From Segetibacter sp. 3557_3 (GTDB lineage Bacteria; Bacteroidota; Bacteroidia; Chitinophagales; Chitinophagaceae): a stretch of 64,000 nt of DNA. Under the pieces are notes generated by a model. That model was not told where the DNA came from, did not search any database, and saw only the letters and a list, made by a program, of their open reading frames with translations. The first letter of the stretch is position 1, and each line of letters begins with the position of its first letter. Below, piece by piece: positions 7,206 to 16,495 of this stretch. The DNA is taken from assembly GCF_004354985.1 (NCBI RefSeq), contig NZ_SMSK01000001.1, positions 1,116,001 through 1,180,000 of the forward strand, in the 5' to 3' direction. Both the position numbers and the translations under genes were made by a program.

Positions 7206-7808
7206 TCACGGTGTAACATAAGGGTCGTGGTTCGCATGGCCGGCTGCAATCGACTGCCCTAATGCATATGCCTGAGAAACCGCAACATCAACATTTGACT
7301 TACTGCTTTGCTCATTATTGGGACGCCAAAGCCAAAACGCTTTTGATACAACAACGTGTCCGCCAGATCGGGCGATCAGCCGTTCAAAGTACTCCTGAGA
7401 AGCTTCGGTTGACCCCGCGCCAAGTGTAATAGCTACAACGGGCTTATTGTGCAGCGAATGTTTGCGCAGCAGCCCCGCGACTGACCAATCCGGTCGCCAG
7501 TTATATGTATTAGCGCAAAAAACATAGAGTGTATACTGGTCAAAAGAGTCAGGGCTTGCGGCAACCGACACCAGGTCGACAGCAAATTCATGGGTAGCCA
7601 GCGCTTTCGCAATAGAGCTGCAAACCTTTGCATCCAGATCGTAAAATGGATCAGGATCATAAACAACTAGTACCCTTGTCTTACTGGAACGATTACCCAG
7701 TTGAACAAACCGGGCTGAACCGGTACGTTCGGCCCACAAGGTGAGTATTCCCCAGCTTAAGCCAATTATCGCGGTAATAACAATCAACCTCCGAAGAAGT
7801 ATTTTCAT
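7206..7808 (-). CDS. membrane-anchored flavodoxin-like protein
   Basis: 200 aa. An N-terminal membrane segment (about 7-26) is followed by a flavodoxin-like alpha/beta domain. A first beta strand RVLVVYD (about 44-50) leads into a helix, then LYVFCANTYNWRP (about 92-104) where flavodoxins bind the FMN ring, and a third strand KPVVAITLGAGS (about 121-132). The usual T/S-x-T phosphate loop is not present in classical form (DPDPFYD instead), so FMN binding is uncertain. It lies between two usp genes, suggesting a shared stress or redox role. The function is inferred from fold only. Confidence 0.6.
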   Translation of the reverse strand: MKILLRRLIVITAIIGLSWGILTLWAERTGSARFVQLGNRSSKTRVLVVYDPDPFYDLDAKVCSSIAKALATHEFAVDLVSVAASPDSFDQYTLYVFCANTYNWRPDWSVAGLLRKHSLHNKPVVAITLGAGSTEASQEYFERLIARSGGHVVVSKAFWLWRPNNEQSSKSNVDVAVSQAYALGQSIAAGHANHDPYVTP

Positions 7809-7844
7809 GATGCTGAATTCGAAGAATTGTAAAAAAAGATGAAG

Positions 7845-8681
7845 TTATCTATGACAAATGAAAACAGGTAACAGGTGCTCCCGAACCGGGTCGGTCACAA
7901 AACTTCTTTTTATAAATTGCGAGATTATCGAGCGACCATAAGCACCACTGACTAAAATCGAAGACAAACTGTTTTCAAGCCATGTCCCAAAATGCAAAGC
8001 GGGATCGATGTTCAACTTAAAAAAAGTAAGATGAACATAATGCTGTGTAGCAAGTTCTTCAATAAAATCCATTTCGGGAATTTCCTTGCTTTCATCTGGT
8101 TGTACATAAACCAACATTGTCGGGTTTCGGGCGAGTTCAGGAAAAATGTAAGCGAATTGTTTGATGGCAAATGCAGACTCAGAACTACCATCGTAAGCCA
8201 GAATATTATACTGTGGAAAGTCATATGCTTCGGGAACAACTACTACCGGGCATTCTGACGTATGTAGTGTGTCCGTAAGATAAGTAAACCGTTGCTGGCG
8301 CGGCAGTTGATTGAGAAACAATTGCTCCCCTAAAACCATGACATCCGAAAAACGCGTCTCCTTTTTCAAGTCGCGAAATGGGAAACTGGAGCAATCATTA
8401 TGCAGCCGGTATTTTAGTAAATTTTGCTCACAGTGCTGTTTAAACCGAAGCTTGTTTGCGTTCATTGCGGCTTCGTCATCATTGTCTGGCGCGGGTAAAA
8501 AAACGCCCGCTTCACCAGGGTTCCCAAGTGCAAAAGCAGACCATTGTTTTGTATCATCAACACGGGGCATACAAACCGCCGTTGCAAGCACCGGCTGTAA
8601 TGCGTTTAATCCTGCAACAAAGCGAAGTGCACCTTCCGAATAATTTGGCCCATCAAAAACAATCAATACTTTTTTCATCAA
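7845..8681 (-). CDS. universal stress protein family, third copy
   Basis: 278 aa with two UspA-like halves. The N-terminus is KKVLIVFDGPNYSEGALRF, the second half begins near residue 155 (NILAYDGSSESAFAIKQFA), and the end is GAYGRSIISQF through PVFICHR. The G-2x-G-9x-G-S motif is partly kept, but the third Gly is replaced by Arg (KRS), so ATP binding is doubtful. It is the first of the three usp genes in transcription order and lies 36 bp upstream of the flavodoxin-like gene, so the two are probably co-transcribed. Confidence 0.85.
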   Translation of the reverse strand: MMKKVLIVFDGPNYSEGALRFVAGLNALQPVLATAVCMPRVDDTKQWSAFALGNPGEAGVFLPAPDNDDEAAMNANKLRFKQHCEQNLLKYRLHNDCSSFPFRDLKKETRFSDVMVLGEQLFLNQLPRQQRFTYLTDTLHTSECPVVVVPEAYDFPQYNILAYDGSSESAFAIKQFAYIFPELARNPTMLVYVQPDESKEIPEMDFIEELATQHYVHLTFFKLNIDPALHFGTWLENSLSSILVSGAYGRSIISQFIKRSFVTDPVREHLLPVFICHR

Positions 8682-9480
8682 TCTATTTTTATCAAGAATA
8701 AGCGAACAATATTTCCACTATGAGGGACAACCGGTTTGTTTATGATTATGATCAGTCTGGAACATGATGCTTACCAGGGCTGCGTGCCAACTGGCATCAA
8801 CAGGACAATGTATACGAGCTTATGCCGAACTTCCCACATTATAATCTGAGAAACGGATGCAGGCGCGCAATAAAGCTTTGTGCAATGGCAATTTTCTACC
8901 GGTCTTATTATTTAACCCGTTATTCCTGAAAAGGGTACGGTTTTAAAGTGCGAAGCTTCCTGGCAATTCCTGTTTTAGATTCTTTCGTCAAAATAATTGA
9001 ACTCCGGACTCAAATATAATGATGTACGTCACTGGTATGCCTGACGCGTAGCAGCTCGCATATACATGAGTTTACCTGAAACTCTTCAGCGTTCACTCCG
9101 GTACATTATAGGGCGTCCGGGCGGGCTATTCCCGTCCGACTGTGTTAACGGGGCTTATACAACCACAAGGGCAATGGTAAGAATAAGAACATCGGAAACT
9201 CAGCGTTAAATTGAGCTACACTTGCTCCAAATCGGCGCCTTAGAGGTATCCAGATAGAATTGGTGTTAGCGAACTTATATCCGTGAATTGCCCGCCCGGT
9301 AATGCAGTTTTATGGGCTTACTTACCGGGCAGCCGGGCACATCACTAAGTCACAATAAATCTCATGATATTTTATAAATTGTTGCAGCCGCGGGTTGAGC
9401 ACAATCAGCCGTCACGATAACTATAGTCAGTAATTTTCAATAGTCTCCACGGTACTTTAGCATAAACAACACCAGGCGTC
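8682..9480. other. long intergenic region, no gene seen
   Basis: About 800 bp. There is no open frame with coding character. Small inverted repeats are present: GGGCGGG-CTATT-CCCGTCC near 9120-9137 and GCCCGCCCGGTAA paired with TTACCGGGCAGCCGGGC near 9290-9336. These could be structured RNA or terminator-like DNA, but I recognise no named RNA family. Confidence 0.35.
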
Positions 9481-10173
9481 ATGAAAAGAAGTTTACACCT
9501 ACTCTTGTGTATGGCAATTTTTGCAAATGCTGCACATAGCCAGCAGCTTGAAGGTATCGGTGCCACAGTTATGGCGGGACATCAAAACGCCCGTTCCTCC
9601 GCCAACCATCTCCTTCAGCTTTCGCCACAAGGAATAAACGGATTTACCGACAACTATAGAAGTGTTGGCATTGAAGGTTTTTACCGCAAAGGGCGTGATG
9701 TATATGCTACGGAGTTGACCTTTAACTGGCAACAGCGGCATCATTCAGGTATCCAATATGCCGAACCGATTTTTAATTCAATAAGACTAAAGTATGGGTA
9801 CATCATAAACAACAATAGCAAGGTGTTAATATACCCGACGTTTGCAGCGGGCGCAACCAAGTTCCTGCTCTCAACCTACTCTTTTGAAAACTTCAAGATG
9901 CTTAATTTGAGCGAAAAATCTCTGGCCATTCCATCATTTGCAATCGGCATCAGCACTGACGTACTTCTATCCCCTTTCAACCACGCTGAACGGTATTACC
10001 TTGGATGGATCGCCGGGCTGAAAGCTGGATATAATTTTAGCCTTCAATCCAAAAAATGGATGATGGAAAGCAGCCGTATCGCAGGTCCCCCATATGCAAC
10101 CCGTGGCTTTTACGTTTCCCTGGCATTCGGGGCGGGTAGTTTCGACTTTGTCAACTCCGGCAAAAACCCATAA
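9481..10173 (+). CDS. secreted, probably outer-membrane beta-barrel type protein of unknown function
   Basis: 230 aa. The signal peptide (1-20, ending NAAHS) is followed by alternating amphipathic strands, rich in aromatic residues and glycine. They end in a strand with a terminal aromatic (GFYVSLAFGAGSFDFV), as in small outer-membrane barrels. Segments such as IRLKYGYIINNNSKVLIYPTF look like hairpin strands. No catalytic motif is seen. It lies alone on the plus strand. Confidence 0.55.
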   Translation: MKRSLHLLLCMAIFANAAHSQQLEGIGATVMAGHQNARSSANHLLQLSPQGINGFTDNYRSVGIEGFYRKGRDVYATELTFNWQQRHHSGIQYAEPIFNSIRLKYGYIINNNSKVLIYPTFAAGATKFLLSTYSFENFKMLNLSEKSLAIPSFAIGISTDVLLSPFNHAERYYLGWIAGLKAGYNFSLQSKKWMMESSRIAGPPYATRGFYVSLAFGAGSFDFVNSGKNP

Positions 10174-10232
10174 GCAGCAAAATCTAACTGTAATCAAGGA
10201 TAATAAAGGTGATCATAATATGCAGAAGCCAT

Positions 10233-10580
10233 TCAATTGCTTCCGAACAGTGGCACAATATCCTGCATGCTGCTTCTAATCATATACATCCAAATGTCAG
10301 GATAATTGTAATACAAGGGGAGCAATTCAAATTCAAGTAGATCGTATAAAGCCCCTGCATCCTGATCATCCTGCAATTCATCCGGAAAGCAACAATCAGC
10401 GGATGGCAATACAAAGCTGTTGTTCCGATCTATAGCAAATTCTGGAAACCAGCCGTCCGGGATGACCATTCATTGCTGCCGACATTCCACTGGTCCCGGA
10501 AGCTTCGAGTGTCCGGCGCGGCAGGTTGAGCCAAACATCCGCCCCTGCTTTCATCTTTCTTGATAATGCCAATTTATTGC
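10233..10580 (-). pseudogene. alpha-glucan phosphorylase (GT35) C-terminal remnant
   Basis: Two minus-strand frames together match the C-terminal part of glycogen/alpha-glucan phosphorylases. The first frame (from about 10575) reads [11 protein letters not shown], then [19 protein letters not shown], the hallmark pyridoxal phosphate region. After a frameshift and a loss of about 10 nt near 10450, the second frame reads [27 protein letters not shown] and LLPLYYNYPDIW. The N-terminal two thirds are missing. The upstream break falls next to a dispersed repeat (10627-10655). It is a dead fragment. Confidence 0.8.
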
Positions 10581-10626
10581 CAGTGGTGGCAGCTATAACA
10601 GAGAAGCTGGCGCTCCCCAAAGATTT

Positions 10627-10690
10627 GCCGATGAACGGAATGCGACGCAACGATGCCAAATGGATGAACCAATGCCCGTACCAAAAGAAT
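10627..10690. repeat. dispersed repeat containing GGAATGCGACGCAAC
   Basis: GATGAACGGAATGCGACGCAAC here recurs exactly at 47951-47972, and both are followed within 50 bp by a similar AATGCCCGTA(G)CCAAAA stretch. The reverse complement core CATCGTTGCGTCGCA also occurs at 29206-29220 and 58875-58889. It borders the phosphorylase remnant. Confidence 0.7.
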
Positions 10691-10699
10691 TGGCTTTGT

Positions 10700-11180
10700 T
10701 ATTTCTTTTGAAACAGGAAATTGTATATCGGCTGGAAAATGTTCATTACTGTTGCATGAACAATGTATTAGGCATTCCACTTTGTTTCATAGTGCGGTAC
10801 AGAATTGCTGCTTTTTGCGATACACACCTAAACATGAGTGAACACACAAATGATAACTCGTTGGGTAATTTATGTAATTTGACATCTTCCATAATTAGCT
10901 GCTCCCACTTTAATTGCCTCTGTACAAGCAGGGGGAAAGAATAAATTGGATTACATCAATTAACGTTGTTACGATCACCAGGTTACCTGTTTAACATCCT
11001 TCAATTGTTTAAATTAATTAGTAACATTTACAACCTCTGTTCCGATGAGCTTAAGGCGGGTGTACTTAAGTTGGAGGTTTGCTGTGGCAAAGATGCACTC
11101 CCGATAAAATAGAGGAGAAATATAATTCACATGTAAATTAATTGTATGAAAACAATACAAGCCCTTTCAAATTGACTGCG
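10700..11180. other. intergenic, no gene seen
   Basis: AT-rich. Open frames on the plus strand (for example 10660-10944) have no family resemblance and overlap the repeat, so they are not called. Confidence 0.35.
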
Positions 11181-12263
11181 TTACTGAATATTATATTGTA
11201 CATCCTTAAGGTAGAACTTTCCATAGGTAAATTTCCCGTCGGGGTAATGCCAGACTGCCTCGCCATAACCGGGCAGATTAAATCCATTGATCGTCTTGTA
11301 GTCGCTCACCGGTGTTGAAAACCGGTACTTCCGTTTTTCGGCGATGGCATACCGGTCATCAGATACAAAGTCAACGAGTTGACCATGATCATTAAAATAC
11401 AATGTTGCTGAGACGGTATTTTCCTTTACAGTGTATGTTGCGTTTACAGCGTTTTCACTGAGCTGCTCCCATTTAATGGAGGGGTCAATCAGCGATGCCG
11501 GCGCCATCAGACACATATCGTTGAAGATCGTAACGGTTTCAGCCTTGTTCAGAACACCGGTAGTTTCATTCACAATAGGAAACAAACCAAACAACTTAAT
11601 TTGCATGCTGGCGTTCCCGTTTTTATAGGCATGGTAGCCGGGTACCGTTACACCAAACATAGTACCCTTCATAAAGAAAAGTCGTGTGGGCCGATCGACA
11701 AAATTGTATTGCTCAGAGGTAAACGGAAACCAATCTTTACCCTTGTCGCGCATCTCGCCCCGAAAGATAATTTTATAGTTGTACACCTTTGGCTTGTTAA
11801 TCACGCCTACATATCGCAGGTAGCGTTGTACAGCCGGAGGAAGGTGATCTAAATCTCTTTCAATCAGCAGGTTTGCGGTGGCTGGGAGCCCTTTAGTATT
11901 TTCCGCCACATCGCGTTTGTATGTGCGCTCAAATATCCAGGTTCCAATGGTCAGAACAGCAGCTACTGCGATGATCACGTTGGCAATGGTGCCGAACTTT
12001 GCATCGCTCCACACCCCGATAATCAGTAGCTGTGAAATCACGGCGGCGGGTAGTAATATCATCCACCAGCTTTCTTTCTTCAACAGAAAAAGCAAAGCGC
12101 CGGCAAGGAAAAGAAGAGCTGCAATTAGCCATAAAATACCTGCCTGCCTTGAGATTGGCCTGGTAAGCTGGGTGATATTACCGTACTGGTAGGCCTTTGC
12201 AAACCCCATGAAATGGATTAACCCGTGTAGTGTAATGATCAACAAAAAGAGCATGCGTAACAT
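11181..12263 (-). CDS. conserved membrane protein, DUF6544/DUF6920-like
   Basis: 360 aa. The first about 115 residues hold four hydrophobic segments (about 1-20, 38-60, 68-85, 92-110). A soluble domain follows, beginning with the line DLDHLPPAVQRYLRYVGV, which I associate with the DUF6544/DUF6920 type of uncharacterised protein. The soluble part is beta-rich and contains GLFPIV, MAPASLIDPSI and a C-terminal GYGEAVWHYPDG. Function unknown. The family name is from memory of the motif. Confidence 0.6.
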   Translation of the reverse strand: MLRMLFLLIITLHGLIHFMGFAKAYQYGNITQLTRPISRQAGILWLIAALLFLAGALLFLLKKESWWMILLPAAVISQLLIIGVWSDAKFGTIANVIIAVAAVLTIGTWIFERTYKRDVAENTKGLPATANLLIERDLDHLPPAVQRYLRYVGVINKPKVYNYKIIFRGEMRDKGKDWFPFTSEQYNFVDRPTRLFFMKGTMFGVTVPGYHAYKNGNASMQIKLFGLFPIVNETTGVLNKAETVTIFNDMCLMAPASLIDPSIKWEQLSENAVNATYTVKENTVSATLYFNDHGQLVDFVSDDRYAIAEKRKYRFSTPVSDYKTINGFNLPGYGEAVWHYPDGKFTYGKFYLKDVQYNIQ

Positions 12264-12639
12264 AATTAGTAGTGGTTTATCTCAGCGTATTGCCAGCCTG
12301 GTTTATAGTCAACAACATTCAAAAGGTTTGTTTAATAAGGACGACAACCATAAAAAAATAAAAGGCATATCAAAGGGTATAATTAAGGAGTCTTTGCAAC
12401 GATCACTTGATCTTCTAATCTTAAACTTCCAGGGCTGTGTGTATATCCTGAGGGTGTCTTGTGGCGGAATATATCGGTCGGCTGGAAGGTGGCGGCATAG
12501 CAAAGCTTTTATCAAATGTGCTACAATTGATGTGGAATTCAGGTGATGGCAATCATTGTAAAAGCTGATTTATCGCAGGGCGAAGCAATAAGCTTATTTG
12601 CATTATAAAAGCATTTGATTGCAGAGGCCGAAGGCGACC
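12264..12639. other. intergenic, no gene seen
   Basis: No credible frame. Plus- and minus-strand frames at 12208-12546 run into the start of the upstream gene and look random. Confidence 0.3.
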
Positions 12640-12796
12640 AATTCAGAACTTATTATTATCACTGAATGAAGGCTATGTCTTGCATAAAAAAAGCTGTGAA
12701 AATCTTCCGAACAACAAGCCCGCGCTCGTATTCTACGACACCGGATGTCCTGTGCGTTTCGTTATAATAAATTTTGGTCCCGAATTAACTGCTTAA
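12640..12796 (+). pseudogene. possible thioredoxin-like fragment
   Basis: One plus-strand frame reads LSLNEGYVLHK, then NKPALVFYDTGCPV and stops soon after. The KPALVFYDTGCPVC-like stretch resembles the strand and active site of Bacteroidota TlpA/thioredoxin-like proteins, but the second Cys is lost and there is no start or full fold. Treated as a weak remnant. Confidence 0.25.
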
Positions 12797-12998
12797 GTAA
12801 AGAAATCAAATCTCTAACTAAAGAAGCGATCATATGTGAGAAGCACTTGAAGACTGCAGTTCGTCATAATACCGTGTAGAATTATAAATTACACCTCAAA
12901 CATTACCATGGCGGGTGCATGTTATGCATAAAGGAAAACATAGAACATTCTTTTGCTACACAAGAAAATTATGTACGCAATTATTCTAAAACAAACCC
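12797..12998. other. intergenic, no gene seen
   Basis: AT-rich stretch downstream of the CRTAC1-type gene. No clear terminator hairpin was recognised. Confidence 0.3.
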
Positions 12999-14894
12999 CT
13001 ACTGCTCCCGCACGGTCGTGGTGCCATTCATGTTGATGCCCGTCGTAACTGCCTGCTTCTTGCCAGATGGCCAGGCAATGTCAATACGATCCACGGAGGT
13101 TGCAGCCCCCAGGCCAAAGTAGAGTGGCATTGCACTCTGCGACAGATAACCAGACTTTCCGTCCATTGCCTTAACGTACTTGGAGCCACCGGCTGTTACC
13201 GTGACGACTGCACCAAAGCCATCTCGATTGGAAGTGGAACCCACCAGCTTTACGTTGATATAGTGAATCGAGGTCTTTGTTGAGAGGTTGCTCTCGAGGA
13301 CCATCGGGACGTTGTTGAATTCATTTGTGACAATGTCGAGGTCGCCGTCGCCGTCTACATCAAAAATTACGGCCGATCGGGTGCTCTTCGAACCCCAGAT
13401 TGACAATCGGCCATTCGCCCCAGCTGCGTCTGGATGGCTCCGGTCCTTGCCTGACGCATCGAGCTCGAACCATGGCATTGTTGTTCCATCTTTCCGCGGC
13501 TCGATGCCGAGCACGAACTCCGCATTGGCAAACCGTTTGCCCCCATCGTTCAGCTTCACGCTGTTGACACTGTAACGAAATGGATAGCTCATTCCAGCTG
13601 CGACAAAGATATCGTCATAGCCATCGGCATTGAGATCACCGATGCTTGGTCCCCAGGGCCAATAGTTTTCGGCGTTCATCTGGTCCGAAGCCTCGTGGAA
13701 CTTGCCGGGCCCATCCCTGATGAAAAGGGAATTGCCCCATATGCTCGTCATGCCGGTGCCACGGAAGGATTTTGGCCACATCATCATTGACTTCATGTGC
13801 TCCAGTTCGGGCCCTACCTCGTGACTCATGTCCGAGTGCATGTCGGTGATGTAGATGTCGAGCCTGCCATCGTTGTTGACATCAAACACTTTGACACCCA
13901 TTGCACCCCAGGACGTACGTGGGAAAATTTCACGACTTTTCCTTACGAACTTTTTGCCGCCGGCGTTCTCGTAGTACTGGTCGTCGCCTTGCATGTTGAG
14001 CAGGTAGATGTCTGGCCAGCCATCCTCGTTGACATCGACTATACTCGCGTCGCCCGACCAGGAGTAGTCGGTTAAGCCTACGGCAGTGGTCACATTCGTG
14101 AACTTATTGCGTCCGTCATTCCGGAACAACAGGCTCGACTCATTTCGCTCGGGATGCAGGTGCCCTTCGAACCCGTCCTCAAAACCTACGTAATACGTGT
14201 ACTTATCTCCACCCAATACGGATGTGGTGTATTTCCCGACGTTGGCGAGGAATAAATCGAGCTTGCCATCGTTGTTGTAATCAAAGAAAACAGCGCCTGA
14301 AGAGTGGCCTTTGTAGTTTAATCCTGAGCTCACCGATATGTCGCGGAATTTGCCATGTCCATCGTTTTCGAACAAGCTATTGCCGCCGCGAACGGCGGTG
14401 ACATACAGGTCTTCGTCGCCGTCATTGTCGATGTCGGCAAACGAGGCCGCAACCGAAACCTTGCCCATCATCGCGGCGCCGGACAGGGCCGTAATATTGC
14501 TGAATTTTCCCCTGCCAAGATTCTTCCAGAGCTGGTTGCCGCCCACCTGGTTGACGAAATAGATATCGAGTAATCCGTCGCCGTCAACGTCTGCCACGGC
14601 GATCCCTGTGCCATGGTCGTAGTGCACGGCCTTGTATGTTTTGCCTGCATCGTCAACGATGTTGCCGCGGAAGGAGATGCCCGTTGCGGCGAGTGCGTCC
14701 GTGAACGTGAAATCATGAAACACGCCGATGTCTTTGGCGTTCGCCAGTTGGACGTGGCGAAGGGAATCGAGCCAGGAGGTATCGGCGAGTTCCGCTGGAA
14801 CGAAACGTCTGGTTTTAAGGGTGGATTGTTGTTGTGAAAAGGTGGTTAGAACCATCAAAGTAAATATCCCGGTAAGCCATGTTTTCTTAACCAT
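12999..14894 (-). CDS. secreted FG-GAP/VCBS repeat protein with C-terminal ASPIC/UnbV domain (CRTAC1 family)
   Basis: 631 aa. Signal peptide at about 1-20. Seven calcium-binding DxDxDG-type repeats are visible (DVDGDGLLD, DIDNDGDED, DYNNDGKLD, DVNEDGWPD, DVNNDGRLD, DLNADGYDD, DVDGDGDLD), predicting a seven-bladed integrin-like propeller. The end (about 550-625) has the ASPIC/UnbV pattern: NRDGFGAVVTV, GYLSQSAMPLYFGLG, IDIAWPSG. The role is unknown; such proteins are often secreted, adhesion- or carbohydrate-linked. Codons ending in G or C are much commoner than in neighbouring genes, suggesting acquisition from a higher-GC donor. It lies 47 bp after the pectate lyase gene, so co-transcription is likely. 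Confidence 0.85.
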   Translation of the reverse strand: MVKKTWLTGIFTLMVLTTFSQQQSTLKTRRFVPAELADTSWLDSLRHVQLANAKDIGVFHDFTFTDALAATGISFRGNIVDDAGKTYKAVHYDHGTGIAVADVDGDGLLDIYFVNQVGGNQLWKNLGRGKFSNITALSGAAMMGKVSVAASFADIDNDGDEDLYVTAVRGGNSLFENDGHGKFRDISVSSGLNYKGHSSGAVFFDYNNDGKLDLFLANVGKYTTSVLGGDKYTYYVGFEDGFEGHLHPERNESSLLFRNDGRNKFTNVTTAVGLTDYSWSGDASIVDVNEDGWPDIYLLNMQGDDQYYENAGGKKFVRKSREIFPRTSWGAMGVKVFDVNNDGRLDIYITDMHSDMSHEVGPELEHMKSMMMWPKSFRGTGMTSIWGNSLFIRDGPGKFHEASDQMNAENYWPWGPSIGDLNADGYDDIFVAAGMSYPFRYSVNSVKLNDGGKRFANAEFVLGIEPRKDGTTMPWFELDASGKDRSHPDAAGANGRLSIWGSKSTRSAVIFDVDGDGDLDIVTNEFNNVPMVLESNLSTKTSIHYINVKLVGSTSNRDGFGAVVTVTAGGSKYVKAMDGKSGYLSQSAMPLYFGLGAATSVDRIDIAWPSGKKQAVTTGINMNGTTTVREQ

Positions 14895-14941
14895 TGTTAA
14901 TCTTTAACCTTTATGATCGATGCGCCCTGGCGACAGGGTCT

Positions 14942-16495
14942 TTAACTGATTGTATCTACGTTATTTCCAAAATTGCGGTAATTGATCCGCTCCTGTGGAT
15001 TTGTTCCATTAAGATACTCTTCCACATTGGAATAACCATCACCATCGGAATCCATAGCACCATCCTTTCCATTTTTTGGATCAAGTTTGGCGTTGATTTC
15101 CCATTCGTCAGGCATACCATCTCCATCGCTGTCAACAGGAACCCGGGCACGATCGTATGTAAGGGTAGGATATCCACCAACCTCTGCTACGTTTTTAATA
15201 ATTCCTGTTGTAGTCATCGGTTTTGCTTTGCGTACCATTTCTGTAACACGGGTGTCAACAGCATCTCGTTTAGGCAAGGTTGCACCCACCTTATCCAGCA
15301 CAGCCGCATAAGCAACGGGGGCTGTGTGGTGTGGTGCCACGGGCCAGCCTTCAAACGGGGTATTTACACGTGCAAGGTTCCCGGGTCCGCGCATACCAGC
15401 CCAGTTGTTGTTGGTGAGCTCATCGTTGCCATGCATGGTGTTGCCGGCAACATACCATTTACCCGGACGGTTGGTTGCTTTGGGGTACCAATTACCTTCG
15501 GACCATGCACTACCCGGGGAATACATGCTTCGCTGTTCGATGCGGGCAAACACTGCCCTTATGTTATCACTCGTCGCCGGACCAGGTTTGTAGTAATTGT
15601 TGATGAGGTTAACCATAGAAGTCTCATCTCCACCATCAATTGAGCGATGACCCCAGTTGAAAATAACATTGTAACGGAAATCGAATGCGCCCGACATCCC
15701 AATAGACGGATTCCTGGCAGTATTACTTGCGAAAAGATTGTGATGGAATGTTGAAGGATTGCCGCCCCAGGTGCCGCCAAAAGCATGTCCCCTGGCGTCG
15801 AGGGCTTCACTTGAAATTGTCCACTGGATGGTTATATTTTCTGCGGGATCTTTAACCTGAGTTTTACCATCAAAGGATGGCCTCATGTGGCGGTAAAGCG
15901 AAATATTTTCGTCCATTCCCCAGCTGGTCGAACAATGGTCGATGATGATGTGATGATGCGGATTACCACCAATATTATCATCACCTTGTCCGCCGGTTGG
16001 AACACCGCGGCGTACACGCAGGTGCCGGATGATTACATTGTGCGTGTTTACGTTCAGCGTACCGGCAATACAGATCCCATCACCAGGGGCAGATTGACCA
16101 GCAATGGTGATATCGGGGTGGTTGACATTGAGGTCTTCCTTTAGTAGTACCGTACCTGCAACACGAAAGACCACTATACGTGACCCTTCTGCTTCTAAAG
16201 CCATACGTAAACTGCCGTCGCCACTGTCGTTAAGATTTGTAACGGCAATTACTTTACCTCCACGTCCTCCGGTTGTAAACATACCTGCCCCCCAGGCTCC
16301 CGGAAATGCAGGGATAGCAGCTTCGGGCAATCTCGGTGGATGTGGAGGTATCTGGCCGGCTTCTGGCTGTGCCGCGGCAGCGTTTGCAGCCTGTGCAACG
16401 GCTTCTGCACCCGTACTTAAACAATTAAGCATAAACAGGCTTGCCGCAAACACAGCAAGAGATCCTTTCCTATTAGTAGAAACCTTGTTCCTCAC
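14942..16495 (-). CDS. secreted pectate lyase, polysaccharide lyase family 1
   Basis: 517 aa. A long basic N-terminus and hydrophobic segment (about 13-36) act as signal, followed by a Pro/Ala-rich linker. The parallel beta-helix domain starts with FPGAWGAGMFTTGGRGGKV, the standard PL1 opening, then VTNLNDSGDGSLR, and includes HIIIDHCSTSWGMDENIS and DFRYNVIFNWG. A C-terminal pair of calcium-binding repeats (DSDGDGMPDEWE, DSDGDGYSNVEEYLNG) resembles thrombospondin type 3 or dockerin-like modules. It should cleave polygalacturonate by beta-elimination outside the cell. The CRTAC1-type gene follows closely. Confidence 0.88.
   Translation of the reverse strand: MRNKVSTNRKGSLAVFAASLFMLNCLSTGAEAVAQAANAAAAQPEAGQIPPHPPRLPEAAIPAFPGAWGAGMFTTGGRGGKVIAVTNLNDSGDGSLRMALEAEGSRIVVFRVAGTVLLKEDLNVNHPDITIAGQSAPGDGICIAGTLNVNTHNVIIRHLRVRRGVPTGGQGDDNIGGNPHHHIIIDHCSTSWGMDENISLYRHMRPSFDGKTQVKDPAENITIQWTISSEALDARGHAFGGTWGGNPSTFHHNLFASNTARNPSIGMSGAFDFRYNVIFNWGHRSIDGGDETSMVNLINNYYKPGPATSDNIRAVFARIEQRSMYSPGSAWSEGNWYPKATNRPGKWYVAGNTMHGNDELTNNNWAGMRGPGNLARVNTPFEGWPVAPHHTAPVAYAAVLDKVGATLPKRDAVDTRVTEMVRKAKPMTTTGIIKNVAEVGGYPTLTYDRARVPVDSDGDGMPDEWEINAKLDPKNGKDGAMDSDGDGYSNVEEYLNGTNPQERINYRNFGNNVDTIS

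Noticed and set aside
9112-9340. Integron attC-like site
   Set aside because: GTTAAC and GC-rich arms are present, but the conserved R' and R'' boxes do not pair, and no integrase is near.
12208-12546. 112-codon plus-strand open frame
   Set aside because: Overlaps the start of the membrane protein gene; random composition.
14894-15643. 249-codon plus-strand open frame
   Set aside because: Shadow of the pectate lyase gene; composition rich in Cys, His and Ile.
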